Source: Actinomycetes bacterium (lineage in GTDB: Bacteria; Actinomycetota; Coriobacteriia; Anaerosomatales; JAGXFU01). Taken from it: 64,000 bases of DNA. The DNA lies in NCBI GenBank assembly GCA_024637115.1, contig JAGXFU010000004.1, forward strand, positions 1-64,000, read 5' to 3'. The notes below the pieces were generated by a model that searched no databases, was not told the origin of the DNA, and was given only the letters and a program-made list of their open reading frames with translations. The position numbers and the translations under genes are program-made. This document shows, piece after piece, positions 1-6,989 of this stretch (positions are counted from its first letter, which is position 1; each line of letters begins with the position of its first letter).

Positions 1-122
1 CCGGCTCTGGCTCGGGTTCTGGTGCTGGCTCGGGCTCGGGCTCGGGCTCCGGCTCCGGTTCGGGCTCGGGCTCCGGCTCCGGTTCGGGCTCGAGTTCGGG
101 CTCGAGTTCGGGTGCTGGCTCA
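1..122 (-). repeat. Glu-Pro dipeptide-coding repeat
   Basis: Read on the minus strand, this stretch encodes an almost uninterrupted series of Glu-Pro pairs with occasional Ala or Leu. The DNA is correspondingly a near-tandem six-base repeat (GAGCCG/GAACCC variants). In proteins such tracts form stiff extended spacers. It runs off the window edge, so its full length and whatever domain follows cannot be seen. Confidence 0.85.
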
Positions 123-1204
123 GTCTCGGCCGGCGCTTCTAGAACGGCACCCATCATCTGCTCAAAGACGGCCATATCCTGATCAGTCGCAGAATCGGCT
201 CCACCAGAAAGGAACTCCGGCATCTCCGAAGGCTCGTGATGCTCGATCGGAATAGCGGGTTCCTCGGGAGGCACCGACTCGGGTCTCGCTTCGGCTTTGG
301 GCTCGGACGCACTCTCAGTGTCGGCCTCTTTGGTAACACGCGCTTCAGCACTGGCGGCCAAAGCCGCCTCACGCTCGAGAGCTTCCTGAGCGACCTCAGC
401 TTCCTTGGCCGCCTGCGCCGCCTTGATTTCCGTGACGATCTTCTGCTGTTCAACGCGCTCGCTGCGCAAACGCTCAATCTCGTCGTCTTGAGCAACCTCA
501 AGCAGGCCCGCCGAGAACAGTCCGTACATGATGCGAGCGACCTCGAAATCAGTGCGGTTTGTGGTGCTCGCAAGACCCGCAACGCTGCGCGTGCCGTCGA
601 CAAGCAACAGCAGGTTCCACTCGATCGGCTTGAGTGAGATTTCGAATGTGCCCTCTCCCGGAGCCGTAGCCATCTTGAACACAATATCCATCGACGGGAT
701 CTTCTTCTTGATCCGCGCCCACTCCTCAAGTCTACGGGAGCCCTCCATGATCACATTCTCGATCGACACGGAGAGACCGATGTCTTCATCGACAACGTCG
801 GGCAGGACTTCGAAGTCGAACTCGCCTTCATCCCAGCGCATCAAATCAAAGATGGTGTCCTGAATCTGCTCCTGGACGAAGGTCTCCAGCACCTTATCTG
901 TGATGTATCCGTCGTCAACCAGAATCTGTCCGAGACGTCGACCGGCCTCGCCCTCCGACGCGCGTGTGGAAAGAGCTTTGGCAAGAGCGCTTGGTGTGAT
1001 TCTGTTCGCATGGACCAGACGTTCGCCCAGCGGTTCGCCATGCCAGTTAGATTGTGCGAAGAATACCTCGCCATCGCGAAACCAGACACTGCCCGAAGCG
1101 TCGTCGGCTCGTCGAATGCGCAACACACCCGTCTTCTTGCTGAAAGTAACCAGCTGGAAGACATCGGGAAGGCTGAAATCCTTAAGGTTGCCACGCAAGG
1201 CCAT
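1..1204 (-). CDS. DUF4388 (PatA N-terminal-like) protein, C-terminus cut by window edge
   Basis: The gene has an ATG at 1204 and stays open to the left edge, so about 401 residues are visible and the end is missing. The N-terminus begins MALRGNLKDFSLPDVFQLV and continues with a KKTGVLRI segment, the DUF4388 fold found at the front of PatA-like and gliding or pilus-signalling proteins. A second module around residues 85-130 carries RRLGQILVDDGYIT, resembling the N-terminal domain of PilB-type ATPases. A charged helical stretch follows, then a Glu-Pro repeat to the edge. The gene lies 41 bp downstream of a roadblock/LC7 gene on the same strand and is probably co-transcribed with it. DUF4388 plus roadblock is a combination familiar from polarity or surface-motility regulation near type IV pilus genes. 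The biochemical role is unknown; the family call is fairly secure. Confidence 0.8.
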   Translation of the reverse strand, partial: MALRGNLKDFSLPDVFQLVTFSKKTGVLRIRRADDASGSVWFRDGEVFFAQSNWHGEPLGERLVHANRITPSALAKALSTRASEGEAGRRLGQILVDDGYITDKVLETFVQEQIQDTIFDLMRWDEGEFDFEVLPDVVDEDIGLSVSIENVIMEGSRRLEEWARIKKKIPSMDIVFKMATAPGEGTFEISLKPIEWNLLLLVDGTRSVAGLASTTNRTDFEVARIMYGLFSAGLLEVAQDDEIERLRSERVEQQKIVTEIKAAQAAKEAEVAQEALEREAALAASAEARVTKEADTESASEPKAEARPESVPPEEPAIPIEHHEPSEMPEFLSGGADSATDQDMAVFEQMMGAVLEAPAETEPAPELEPELEPEPEPEPEPEPEPEPEPEPEPAPEPEPEP

Positions 1205-1245
1205 GGGCTAGCTTCGATCCCTTCACGCACATCAGTGCGACCCGT

Positions 1246-1863
1246 CTAGCCGAGAATATCGGCGATTGCTGCTGCGGTTGCCTTCATGTCATACAGGACC
1301 AGCCCGAGTTTGGAATCTGGATGGGCCAGTGTCGTGAGCACAGCGCGCGCACCTGCTGCAATAAGGACGACATATCCATCGTCACCCTCGATGAACACCT
1401 GGGTAAGCTGGCCTCGCCCGAGTTCCGTCGCGGCACGCTCACCGAGCCCAAGAATCGCCGCCGACATCGCCCCTACACGGTCCTCCTGCATGCCCTTTGG
1501 CATCGCTGAGGCCATGGTAAATCCATCCATACTCACAAGTGCTGCCGCCTGAACGTCCGGCGACTCGTCCATGAGCGCATCGAGCGCAGCGGCGAGTCGT
1601 TCTTCGCGAGTTGGTGGGCGCACGGTAGTCTGCGGCCGTGCGGCCACAGGAGTCTCATGCGCCACGGCTGCCGCTGCCGGTACGGGTGCCGCCGCAGGCG
1701 TGGGGGGTGCTTGCGGCGCTGGAGGCACAGGTGCCGATGCCGGGACTGACCCAGCAACAGGCGCAGGTACCACTACAGGTGCCGCTATGAGCTCATCTTC
1801 TTCATCAAGCAACTCATCATCCATATCACTGATGAAGTAGTCGCCAATGCCGTTGTCAGCCAT
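1246..1863 (-). CDS. Roadblock/LC7 domain protein
   Basis: 205 residues. The first 30 residues are strongly acidic (DMDDELLDEEDEL). A Pro/Ala/Val-rich linker follows to about residue 75, and the C-terminal half (about 85-205) has the roadblock/LC7 pattern: a helix with LDALMDESPDV, the strand AAALVSMDGFTMA, and the closing segment VFIEGDDGYVVLIAAG. Members of this family (MglB and relatives) act as dimeric regulators of small Ras-like GTPases, often in polarity or pilus control. No MglA-type GTPase is seen in the window; one could lie beyond the left edge. The gene stands between pilB and the DUF4388 gene on the same strand, which suggests a role in type IV pilus regulation. That role is inference from context. 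Confidence 0.82.
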   Translation of the reverse strand: MADNGIGDYFISDMDDELLDEEDELIAAPVVVPAPVAGSVPASAPVPPAPQAPPTPAAAPVPAAAAVAHETPVAARPQTTVRPPTREERLAAALDALMDESPDVQAAALVSMDGFTMASAMPKGMQEDRVGAMSAAILGLGERAATELGRGQLTQVFIEGDDGYVVLIAAGARAVLTTLAHPDSKLGLVLYDMKATAAAIADILG

Positions 1864-1989
1864 ACTCCCTTGACACCTCCCAGGCCGGGCAGGCGAACGT
1901 TACAGACGTACGCACTAGACCCACCCGTCGGGCAGGCCTTTTTAGTCTCTCACGAAGGAAGGGTGCTTACAACCAATGAAACGCCCCTA

Positions 1990-2008
1990 CCTGCGGATAT
2001 ATCGCAGG
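1990..2008 (-). terminator. Weak hairpin after pilB
   Basis: CCTGCG and CGCAGG form a 6-bp stem around a 7-nt AT-rich loop, 18-36 nt past the pilB stop on the minus strand. There is no good T-run after it, so it may be a weak or factor-assisted terminator, or part of the leader of the roadblock gene. Confidence 0.3.
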
Positions 2009-2025
2009 CAAACTCACTCATACGA

Positions 2026-3696
2026 CTACACTACGACGCGGAGAATCTCCTCGATCGACGTCTGACCCAGAAGCACCTTCGCAAACCCGTCATCCCTCAG
2101 CGTTCTCATACCCTCGGCGATCGCCTGCCGCTTGACCTCATCGGTGGAGGCATTCTCGACCGCCATGCGCTCGAGCGTCTCTGACATAGTCATGACCTCG
2201 TGAACTCCCATGCGCCCCTTGTAACCGATTCCGTTGCATTTCTTGCAGCCCACTGCCCGGTATAGCTTGGGAATCCGTCCCGGCTCAAATGGGAATCCCA
2301 CCCTGCGTAGTGCGTCCTCTTCGGGCAGATACTCCTCTTTACATGACTTGCACAGGCGTCGGGCAAGTCGCTGCGCGAGTACACACGTGATCGCCGATGC
2401 CGTGAGAAACGGCTCAATGCCCATTTCGGTCAGCCTGGTGATTGCCGAGGGAGCGTCGTTCGTGTGTAGCGTGGAGAGTACGAGGTGGCCAGTCAGAGCT
2501 GCCTCGATAGCGATCGTGCCTGTCTCTTTGTCTCGAATCTCTCCGATCATGACCGTGTCGGGGTCCTGGCGGAGAATCGAGCGGAGGGCCGCCGCGAATG
2601 TGAGTCCCGCTCGTTCATGCACCTGAACCTGCGACAACCCGGCAAGACGGTACTCAACAGGATCCTCAACAGTAATGAGATTGGTGCCGATGTCGTTCGT
2701 CTTGTTGATCGCTGCGTACAGCGTGGTCGATTTTCCTGATCCGGTTGGTCCGGTCACCAGGATTGCGCCGTACGGAAGCGAGAGCGAATCCATGAGCCGC
2801 TCGAGTGGCTGCTCCAGGAACCCAAGATCCTCGAGCGACATCATGATTGAATCCTTGCGCAGGAGTCGCAGAACAGCCATCTCGCCGTTCACGATCGGCA
2901 AGACTGCCACTCGGAAGTCGATAGACTTTCCATCAAGCACCACGCCAAACCGACCGTCTTGCGGCTGTCTGCGCTCGGCAATATCCATTCCCGACGAAAT
3001 CTTGAGACGGCTGATCAGCTGTCGGTGTTTGCTCTTTGGGCTCTTGAACACCTCCTGGCACACGCCGTCAATGCGATATCTGACCCGCATTTCCTTCTCA
3101 TACGGCTCGATGTAGATGTCGCCAGCACCCTGGCGAATCGCCTCGGTGATAATGAGATTCATGAGCTTTGAGATGTCAGATTCGCCGTCTTCGAGCTCCT
3201 CGTCAATCTCTTCTTCGGCTCCAATTGAATCCTCGAGATTGTCCACCATATCGCCAACGTTTTGTTGGGATGCCGAGAACTTCTCTATGGCTGCGAGCAG
3301 ATCGTTTTCGGCAGCGACCACTGGTCGAATCTCGTATCCGGTGACAATGCGGAGGTCATCGATTGCGAAGATATTCGCCGGATCCGACATTGCCACAACG
3401 AGTTCGCCGTCTTGAATCTTGACCGGCAGCACAGTGTAACGACGCGCTAGTTCAGAGGAGAGGTTCGTAGCAGCATTCGGATCGATGTCATATGTACCAA
3501 GGTCAACAAAGACCAGACCCATCTGATCGGCGACCGCCTGTGCGATCTTCATCTCATCGGCGTATCCGAATTCCGCGAGGGCGGCGGGCAGCGAACGCTC
3601 CCCTGCCTCGGCAAGCGCCTGATCAAGTTGATCCTGTGTGATAACGCCTGACTGGACGAGAATCTTGCCCAGCCGCTTACCGCTCGCGGCGCTCAC
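2026..3696 (-). CDS. pilB: Type IV pilus assembly ATPase PilB (GspE family)
   Basis: 556 residues, a normal length for PilB. An N-terminal MshEN-type domain (about 1-150) contains RLGKILVQSGVIT; such domains bind c-di-GMP in some homologues. The secretion ATPase core follows, with Walker A GPTGSGKST near residue 315, then the Asp box and Walker B region (MIGEIRDKETGTIAIEAALTGHL). The zinc-binding tetracysteine (CKSC about 449, CKKC about 482) is typical of PilB/GspE extension ATPases. It should act on the inner face of the membrane and power pilin assembly. It starts 2 bp after the aroE stop, so it belongs to the long alaS-aroE operon, and the roadblock and DUF4388 genes lie downstream. No pilT, pilC or pilin gene is in the window. 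The PilB assignment over GspE rests on context. Confidence 0.93.
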   Translation of the reverse strand: MSAASGKRLGKILVQSGVITQDQLDQALAEAGERSLPAALAEFGYADEMKIAQAVADQMGLVFVDLGTYDIDPNAATNLSSELARRYTVLPVKIQDGELVVAMSDPANIFAIDDLRIVTGYEIRPVVAAENDLLAAIEKFSASQQNVGDMVDNLEDSIGAEEEIDEELEDGESDISKLMNLIITEAIRQGAGDIYIEPYEKEMRVRYRIDGVCQEVFKSPKSKHRQLISRLKISSGMDIAERRQPQDGRFGVVLDGKSIDFRVAVLPIVNGEMAVLRLLRKDSIMMSLEDLGFLEQPLERLMDSLSLPYGAILVTGPTGSGKSTTLYAAINKTNDIGTNLITVEDPVEYRLAGLSQVQVHERAGLTFAAALRSILRQDPDTVMIGEIRDKETGTIAIEAALTGHLVLSTLHTNDAPSAITRLTEMGIEPFLTASAITCVLAQRLARRLCKSCKEEYLPEEDALRRVGFPFEPGRIPKLYRAVGCKKCNGIGYKGRMGVHEVMTMSETLERMAVENASTDEVKRQAIAEGMRTLRDDGFAKVLLGQTSIEEILRVVV

Positions 3697-3698
3697 GG

Positions 3699-4595
3699 CT
3701 AGCCGTCAACCTCCCCGGTATGCATCCGACGCATCGCCTGTTCGGCGGCGGATCTCATGGTCTCTCTCGGCGTTCGTATCTGAGCCGAATCACTCCAGAT
3801 ATCGATAGCGATGGCGCCTTGTGCGACAAGCATTCCCAAACCATCCACGGGCGTGGCGCCGACCTCTTGTGCGCCCACCAACAACTCAGTCGGTTGGGGC
3901 TTGTAGATCATGTCGCACACAACCTGATCCTCATGTATCCACTCGAGAGGAACGGGACTGCCGTCGCCCGGCTGCATGCCGATAGGCGTCGCATTCACCA
4001 CGAGGTGTGACGCACGGATGTGCTCCTCGGCGGCAAACAACTCGATTGCAGTGAACTCTGTGCCCCTGGAGTGCGCCTGCAGTCTGGCAACGAGCTCCTG
4101 CGCCTTCTCGATATTGCGGTTGGCGATGGTGAGATGCGACACTTTGCCAAGCATAAAGGACACGGCTGCGGCCCCTGCCGCGCCACCCGCGCCCACGATC
4201 GTTACATGCTTTGACTCTGGGTTGAACCCAACATCCGTCTCGAGGGACTCCACCAGCCCGCGTCCGTCAGTGTTGTAGCCGATGAACCGACCATCCACCA
4301 CGTGAACCGTATTAACAGCACCTGCCATCTGGGCCATCATCGCCACTTCATCGCACATCGACAGCATCGCCTGCTTGTAGGGCATGGTGATGTTGAATCC
4401 AACGAATGGCAGAACTCGTGCGGCTCCAAGGAACCGCATGAGATCAGTCTCGTCGTCAACCGGAAGTGGAATGTACGCCCAATCGAGCTCAAGTTCCTCG
4501 TAGACCGCATTGTGCATTGCCGGTGAGAGACTGTGACCGATGGGTTTTCCAACGATACCGGCGAGCTTTGTGCGACCGCTGATTCGCAAGGTCAC
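3699..4595 (-). CDS. aroE: Shikimate dehydrogenase
   Basis: 298 residues from a GTG at 4595, chosen because AGGGCGGAG lies 5 nt upstream and the protein then begins just before the conserved GKPIGHSLSPAMHN shikimate-binding segment. An upstream ATG would add 44 residues overlapping yqeG and is unlikely. Other landmarks are the catalytic Lys in ITMPYKQAML, the NTDGRG substrate motif and the NADP-binding GAGGAAGAAA turn. It reduces 3-dehydroshikimate to shikimate with NADPH in aromatic amino acid synthesis. aroE between mltG and pilB is a common actinobacterial arrangement. Confidence 0.95.
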   Translation of the reverse strand: MTLRISGRTKLAGIVGKPIGHSLSPAMHNAVYEELELDWAYIPLPVDDETDLMRFLGAARVLPFVGFNITMPYKQAMLSMCDEVAMMAQMAGAVNTVHVVDGRFIGYNTDGRGLVESLETDVGFNPESKHVTIVGAGGAAGAAAVSFMLGKVSHLTIANRNIEKAQELVARLQAHSRGTEFTAIELFAAEEHIRASHLVVNATPIGMQPGDGSPVPLEWIHEDQVVCDMIYKPQPTELLVGAQEVGATPVDGLGMLVAQGAIAIDIWSDSAQIRTPRETMRSAAEQAMRRMHTGEVDG

Positions 4596-4632
4596 GTCGA
4601 CTCCGCCCTGTGTGAGTTTACCTGCATCAAGT

Positions 4633-5127
4633 CTACGGTAGTGGAGTTCTACCTGCCAGCACCAACGCCTCAAGCTTTCGCAGCATGAGTGTGTGCGGCA
4701 GGTCAGTTGCCGACAGGGGTTCGACAAGTATGGTCTTCATGCCCAAGAGATTGCCGCCAAGCACGTCGGTGAAGAGCTGATCACCGATCATCACGGCGTT
4801 GCGTCGCTTCGAGCCGAGACGACGCAACGCTATCAAGAATGCGAATGGGAACGGCTTGACCGCCTTGGCGACGAGGTTGAAGCCCAACTCCTCGGCAACA
4901 GCATTGACCCGCTCGTGCCAGTTGTTGGAGACGAGGGAGACCTTGAAACCGGAATCCACAAGCCCACAAGCCCACTCCCTCAGTGAATCAGGCACCTCGT
5001 TGGTGTCCCGGGGCAGCAAGGTGTTGTCGAGATCGACCAGTATCGTATCGACACCTGAGGCACGAAGCGCTTCAAGGTCGATTGCATGTACATCTGTGTG
5101 AAACAGATCAGGGCTGAACAGACTCAT
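4633..5127 (-). CDS. YqeG family HAD IIIA-type phosphatase
   Basis: 164 residues with the HAD motif I DLDNTL at about residue 32-37. Motif II (VSNN) follows, then a Lys before KPFPFAF, and the Asp pair in MIGDQLFTDVLGGN. The length and arrangement match the YqeG family of small cap-less HAD phosphatases. In Gram-positives yqeG often sits next to aroE and other housekeeping genes, as here, and it has been linked to phosphatidylglycerophosphate dephosphorylation in photosynthetic relatives. The substrate here is not shown by the sequence. It is 6 bp downstream of the preceding small gene and 37 bp upstream of aroE, in the same operon. Confidence 0.88.
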   Translation of the reverse strand: MSLFSPDLFHTDVHAIDLEALRASGVDTILVDLDNTLLPRDTNEVPDSLREWACGLVDSGFKVSLVSNNWHERVNAVAEELGFNLVAKAVKPFPFAFLIALRRLGSKRRNAVMIGDQLFTDVLGGNLLGMKTILVEPLSATDLPHTLMLRKLEALVLAGRTPLP

Positions 5128-5133
5128 AGCCGC

Positions 5134-5448
5134 CTAATGATCGGGTTGGCCATCACCATCGTGGTCGTGCTCGCTTGACGGCAATCGATCGCCGATCTCA
5201 GCATCGAGACGCTCTATCTCTGCCAGCACGAACGCGACTCGCTCATCATACCCTGCATTCTTGTAGAGCGAGGAGAGAACTGCATAGGAATCATGCTGCT
5301 CGCTTGCGTCTCTCCACAGCACGTTTGGTTGCAATGCAAGATCGGCCTGCTCGACAGCAGCAGGAAGGTCATCGGCGAAAGCCCAAAGTGTCTGCGCGTA
5401 GGTCTTTCGTGCTCCCTCGATCAGGATAGCGTCAACTGTGGTGTCCAT
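5134..5448 (-). CDS. Small conserved hypothetical protein
   Basis: 104 residues from an ATG at 5448; a longer upstream start would overlap mltG and was rejected. The sequence is mostly helical and amphipathic, with paired Ala/Leu-rich helices (KTYAQTLWAFADDLP, EQADLALQPNV, YAVLSSLYKNAG) that resemble one or two TPR-like hairpins. It closes with an acidic, His-containing tail (SSEHDHDGDGQPDH). The tail resembles calcium- or metal-binding Asp/His clusters, but the protein has no signal peptide. It begins 3 bp after the mltG stop and is followed 6 bp later by yqeG, so it is almost certainly co-transcribed. I do not recognise the family. Confidence 0.65.
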   Translation of the reverse strand: MDTTVDAILIEGARKTYAQTLWAFADDLPAAVEQADLALQPNVLWRDASEQHDSYAVLSSLYKNAGYDERVAFVLAEIERLDAEIGDRLPSSEHDHDGDGQPDH

Positions 5449-5450
5449 GG

Positions 5451-6545
5451 CTACTGCCCGAACACCTCTTTCGACTTGCGCTTGGCGGTGAGGAACTCCT
5501 CCCACGTCTCCGTGAAGGTGTGAGATCCGTCCGGGTCAGTCAGCACGTAGTAGATATAGTCGGTCTCCGCGGGATTTACCGCCGCCTGAATGGCTCCTAT
5601 CCCGGGCGAAGCGATCGGTCCCGGCGGGAGCCCCGCGTACATGTAGCTATTGTATGGACTATCGATCCTCAGATCGCTGTTTTGAAGCCGGAATCGGTTT
5701 CCGGGGAGTATGTATTCGATCGTAGCGTCGATCTCGAGACGCATACCCTTCTCGATACGGTTGTGAATGACCGAGGACACGAGCACTTGTTCCGCAGCAA
5801 CCTGAGCCTCGCGTTCGATCATTGACGCGAGCGTGATGACCTCGTGAAGACTCATCTCCCGCGATGAAGCGGGAGCCATGTTCACGGCCGCGATCTCGCG
5901 GTCGAATTGATCGAGCATCATCTCTATGACCTCGCGCGCTCCCGCGCCCTCCTTGATACGATATGTCTTGGGAAAGAGATATCCTTCAAGGGAGCCCAGA
6001 TAGCCTGCGGCCAGATACGGATGCTCAGGGAATTCCTCGGCACCACCGGTCTTGGCCAGTGCAAGGAACTCCTCGGCAGGGATGTTGGCTTGTTCCTCAA
6101 GCCGCTCCGCTATCTGCTCTATCACGAACCCCTCTGGAATCGTCACGGTCGAGTAGATGATCTCGGGACCGGCAGTGAGTTCGGCGATGGCGTCGTCATA
6201 AGACATGCCGGTGGTCAACTCATAGACACCTGCCTTAAGATCCGCATCCGCGCCCGCCAAGCGTGCCTGGATGCGGAACATATTCGCATTCGAGACGACC
6301 CCGGAATCAACAAGGATGTCTGCGATTGCCGCCGTGGACGCGCCTGTCGGGACTTCGAGTTGCACCGGTTGCCCGGCTTCGACATCGGCTTGTGACTGAT
6401 ACAACACAAACCACGCACCGACAAGAAGGGCGATAGCAAGCAATGTGAGTACCCCGGCGCATCCAAGCAGAACCTGCACCCGGCCGCGACGCTTCGATGA
6501 CGCGGGACGACGACGCCGCCCCGATGGGTTCCGTTGCTCAGTCAT
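5451..6545 (-). CDS. mltG: Endolytic murein transglycosylase MltG (YceG family)
   Basis: 364 residues. A basic cytoplasmic N-terminus (GRRRRPASSKRRGR) is followed by one membrane segment at about 25-50. The LysM-like region holds VPTGASTAAIADILVDSG. The catalytic YceG domain contains IEREAQVAAEQ, with the active-site Glu, and the later NSYMYAGLPPGPI and YYVLTDPDGSHTF motifs. The enzyme cuts nascent glycan strands at the membrane and helps set glycan length. It overlaps ruvX by 8 bp, the usual ruvX-mltG-aroE order of Gram-positives. Length and motifs are complete. Confidence 0.94.
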   Translation of the reverse strand: MTEQRNPSGRRRRPASSKRRGRVQVLLGCAGVLTLLAIALLVGAWFVLYQSQADVEAGQPVQLEVPTGASTAAIADILVDSGVVSNANMFRIQARLAGADADLKAGVYELTTGMSYDDAIAELTAGPEIIYSTVTIPEGFVIEQIAERLEEQANIPAEEFLALAKTGGAEEFPEHPYLAAGYLGSLEGYLFPKTYRIKEGAGAREVIEMMLDQFDREIAAVNMAPASSREMSLHEVITLASMIEREAQVAAEQVLVSSVIHNRIEKGMRLEIDATIEYILPGNRFRLQNSDLRIDSPYNSYMYAGLPPGPIASPGIGAIQAAVNPAETDYIYYVLTDPDGSHTFTETWEEFLTAKRKSKEVFGQ

Positions 6546-6975
6546 CCCGCATAATCCCGTCTCGCTCGGGGCCGGTGCCGTCCAGGTACGCCTGCAGGAG
6601 TATCGAAGCCGCGACCATGTCGACCGACCCCCGTTTCTGCTTCTCGTTCAATCCCGCCTCGGTCATGACCCGTTTCGCCTCTGCCGAGGAGAGACGTTCA
6701 TCTTGGAACACAACCCGCAGCGCGAGAGCCGTTCCGATAGCCGCGGCTGCCTCACGAATCCGCACAGCCTGTGGGCCCTCTTCACCTGCCATGGTCAATG
6801 GCAAACCCACGACAAGCAACTCGGCCTCATAGTCTTCGACGATCCGGCGCAGTGCACTGAGATCAGCCGAAGGCATGACGTCGAGCACTTTGAGCGGAGT
6901 AGCGACGCGGGCGGTCGGGTCCGAGACCGCGACACCCACACGCTTCTCACCAATGTCGAGACCGATCATTCGCAC
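6538..6975 (-). CDS. ruvX: Putative Holliday junction resolvase RuvX (YqgF)
   Basis: 145 residues with an RNase H-like fold. It starts MRMIGLDIGEKRVGVAVSD, which carries the first catalytic Asp. VVGLPLTMAGEEG and VVFQDERLSSAEA, with the second acidic residue, follow in the usual order. The family is implicated in resolution of recombination intermediates and in pre-16S rRNA end processing. It lies 14 bp downstream of alaS and overlaps mltG by 8 bp. Confidence 0.94.
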   Translation of the reverse strand: MRMIGLDIGEKRVGVAVSDPTARVATPLKVLDVMPSADLSALRRIVEDYEAELLVVGLPLTMAGEEGPQAVRIREAAAAIGTALALRVVFQDERLSSAEAKRVMTEAGLNEKQKRGSVDMVAASILLQAYLDGTGPERDGIMRDD

Positions 6976-6989
6976 AGCGGCGCCTCCTG

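Noticed and set aside
1-122. Regular short repeat at the left edge as a possible CRISPR or satellite
   Set aside because: There are no unique spacers; the periodicity is explained by Glu-Pro codons in a real reading frame.
1870-2184. Plus-strand frame in and beside the gap after pilB
   Set aside because: Half of it is antisense to pilB, it has no ribosome site and the protein looks random.
4596-4727. Longer N-terminus of AroE from the ATG at 4727
   Set aside because: It would overlap yqeG by 95 bp and adds a Cys-rich segment foreign to the family; the GTG at 4595 has a ribosome site and fits the family start.
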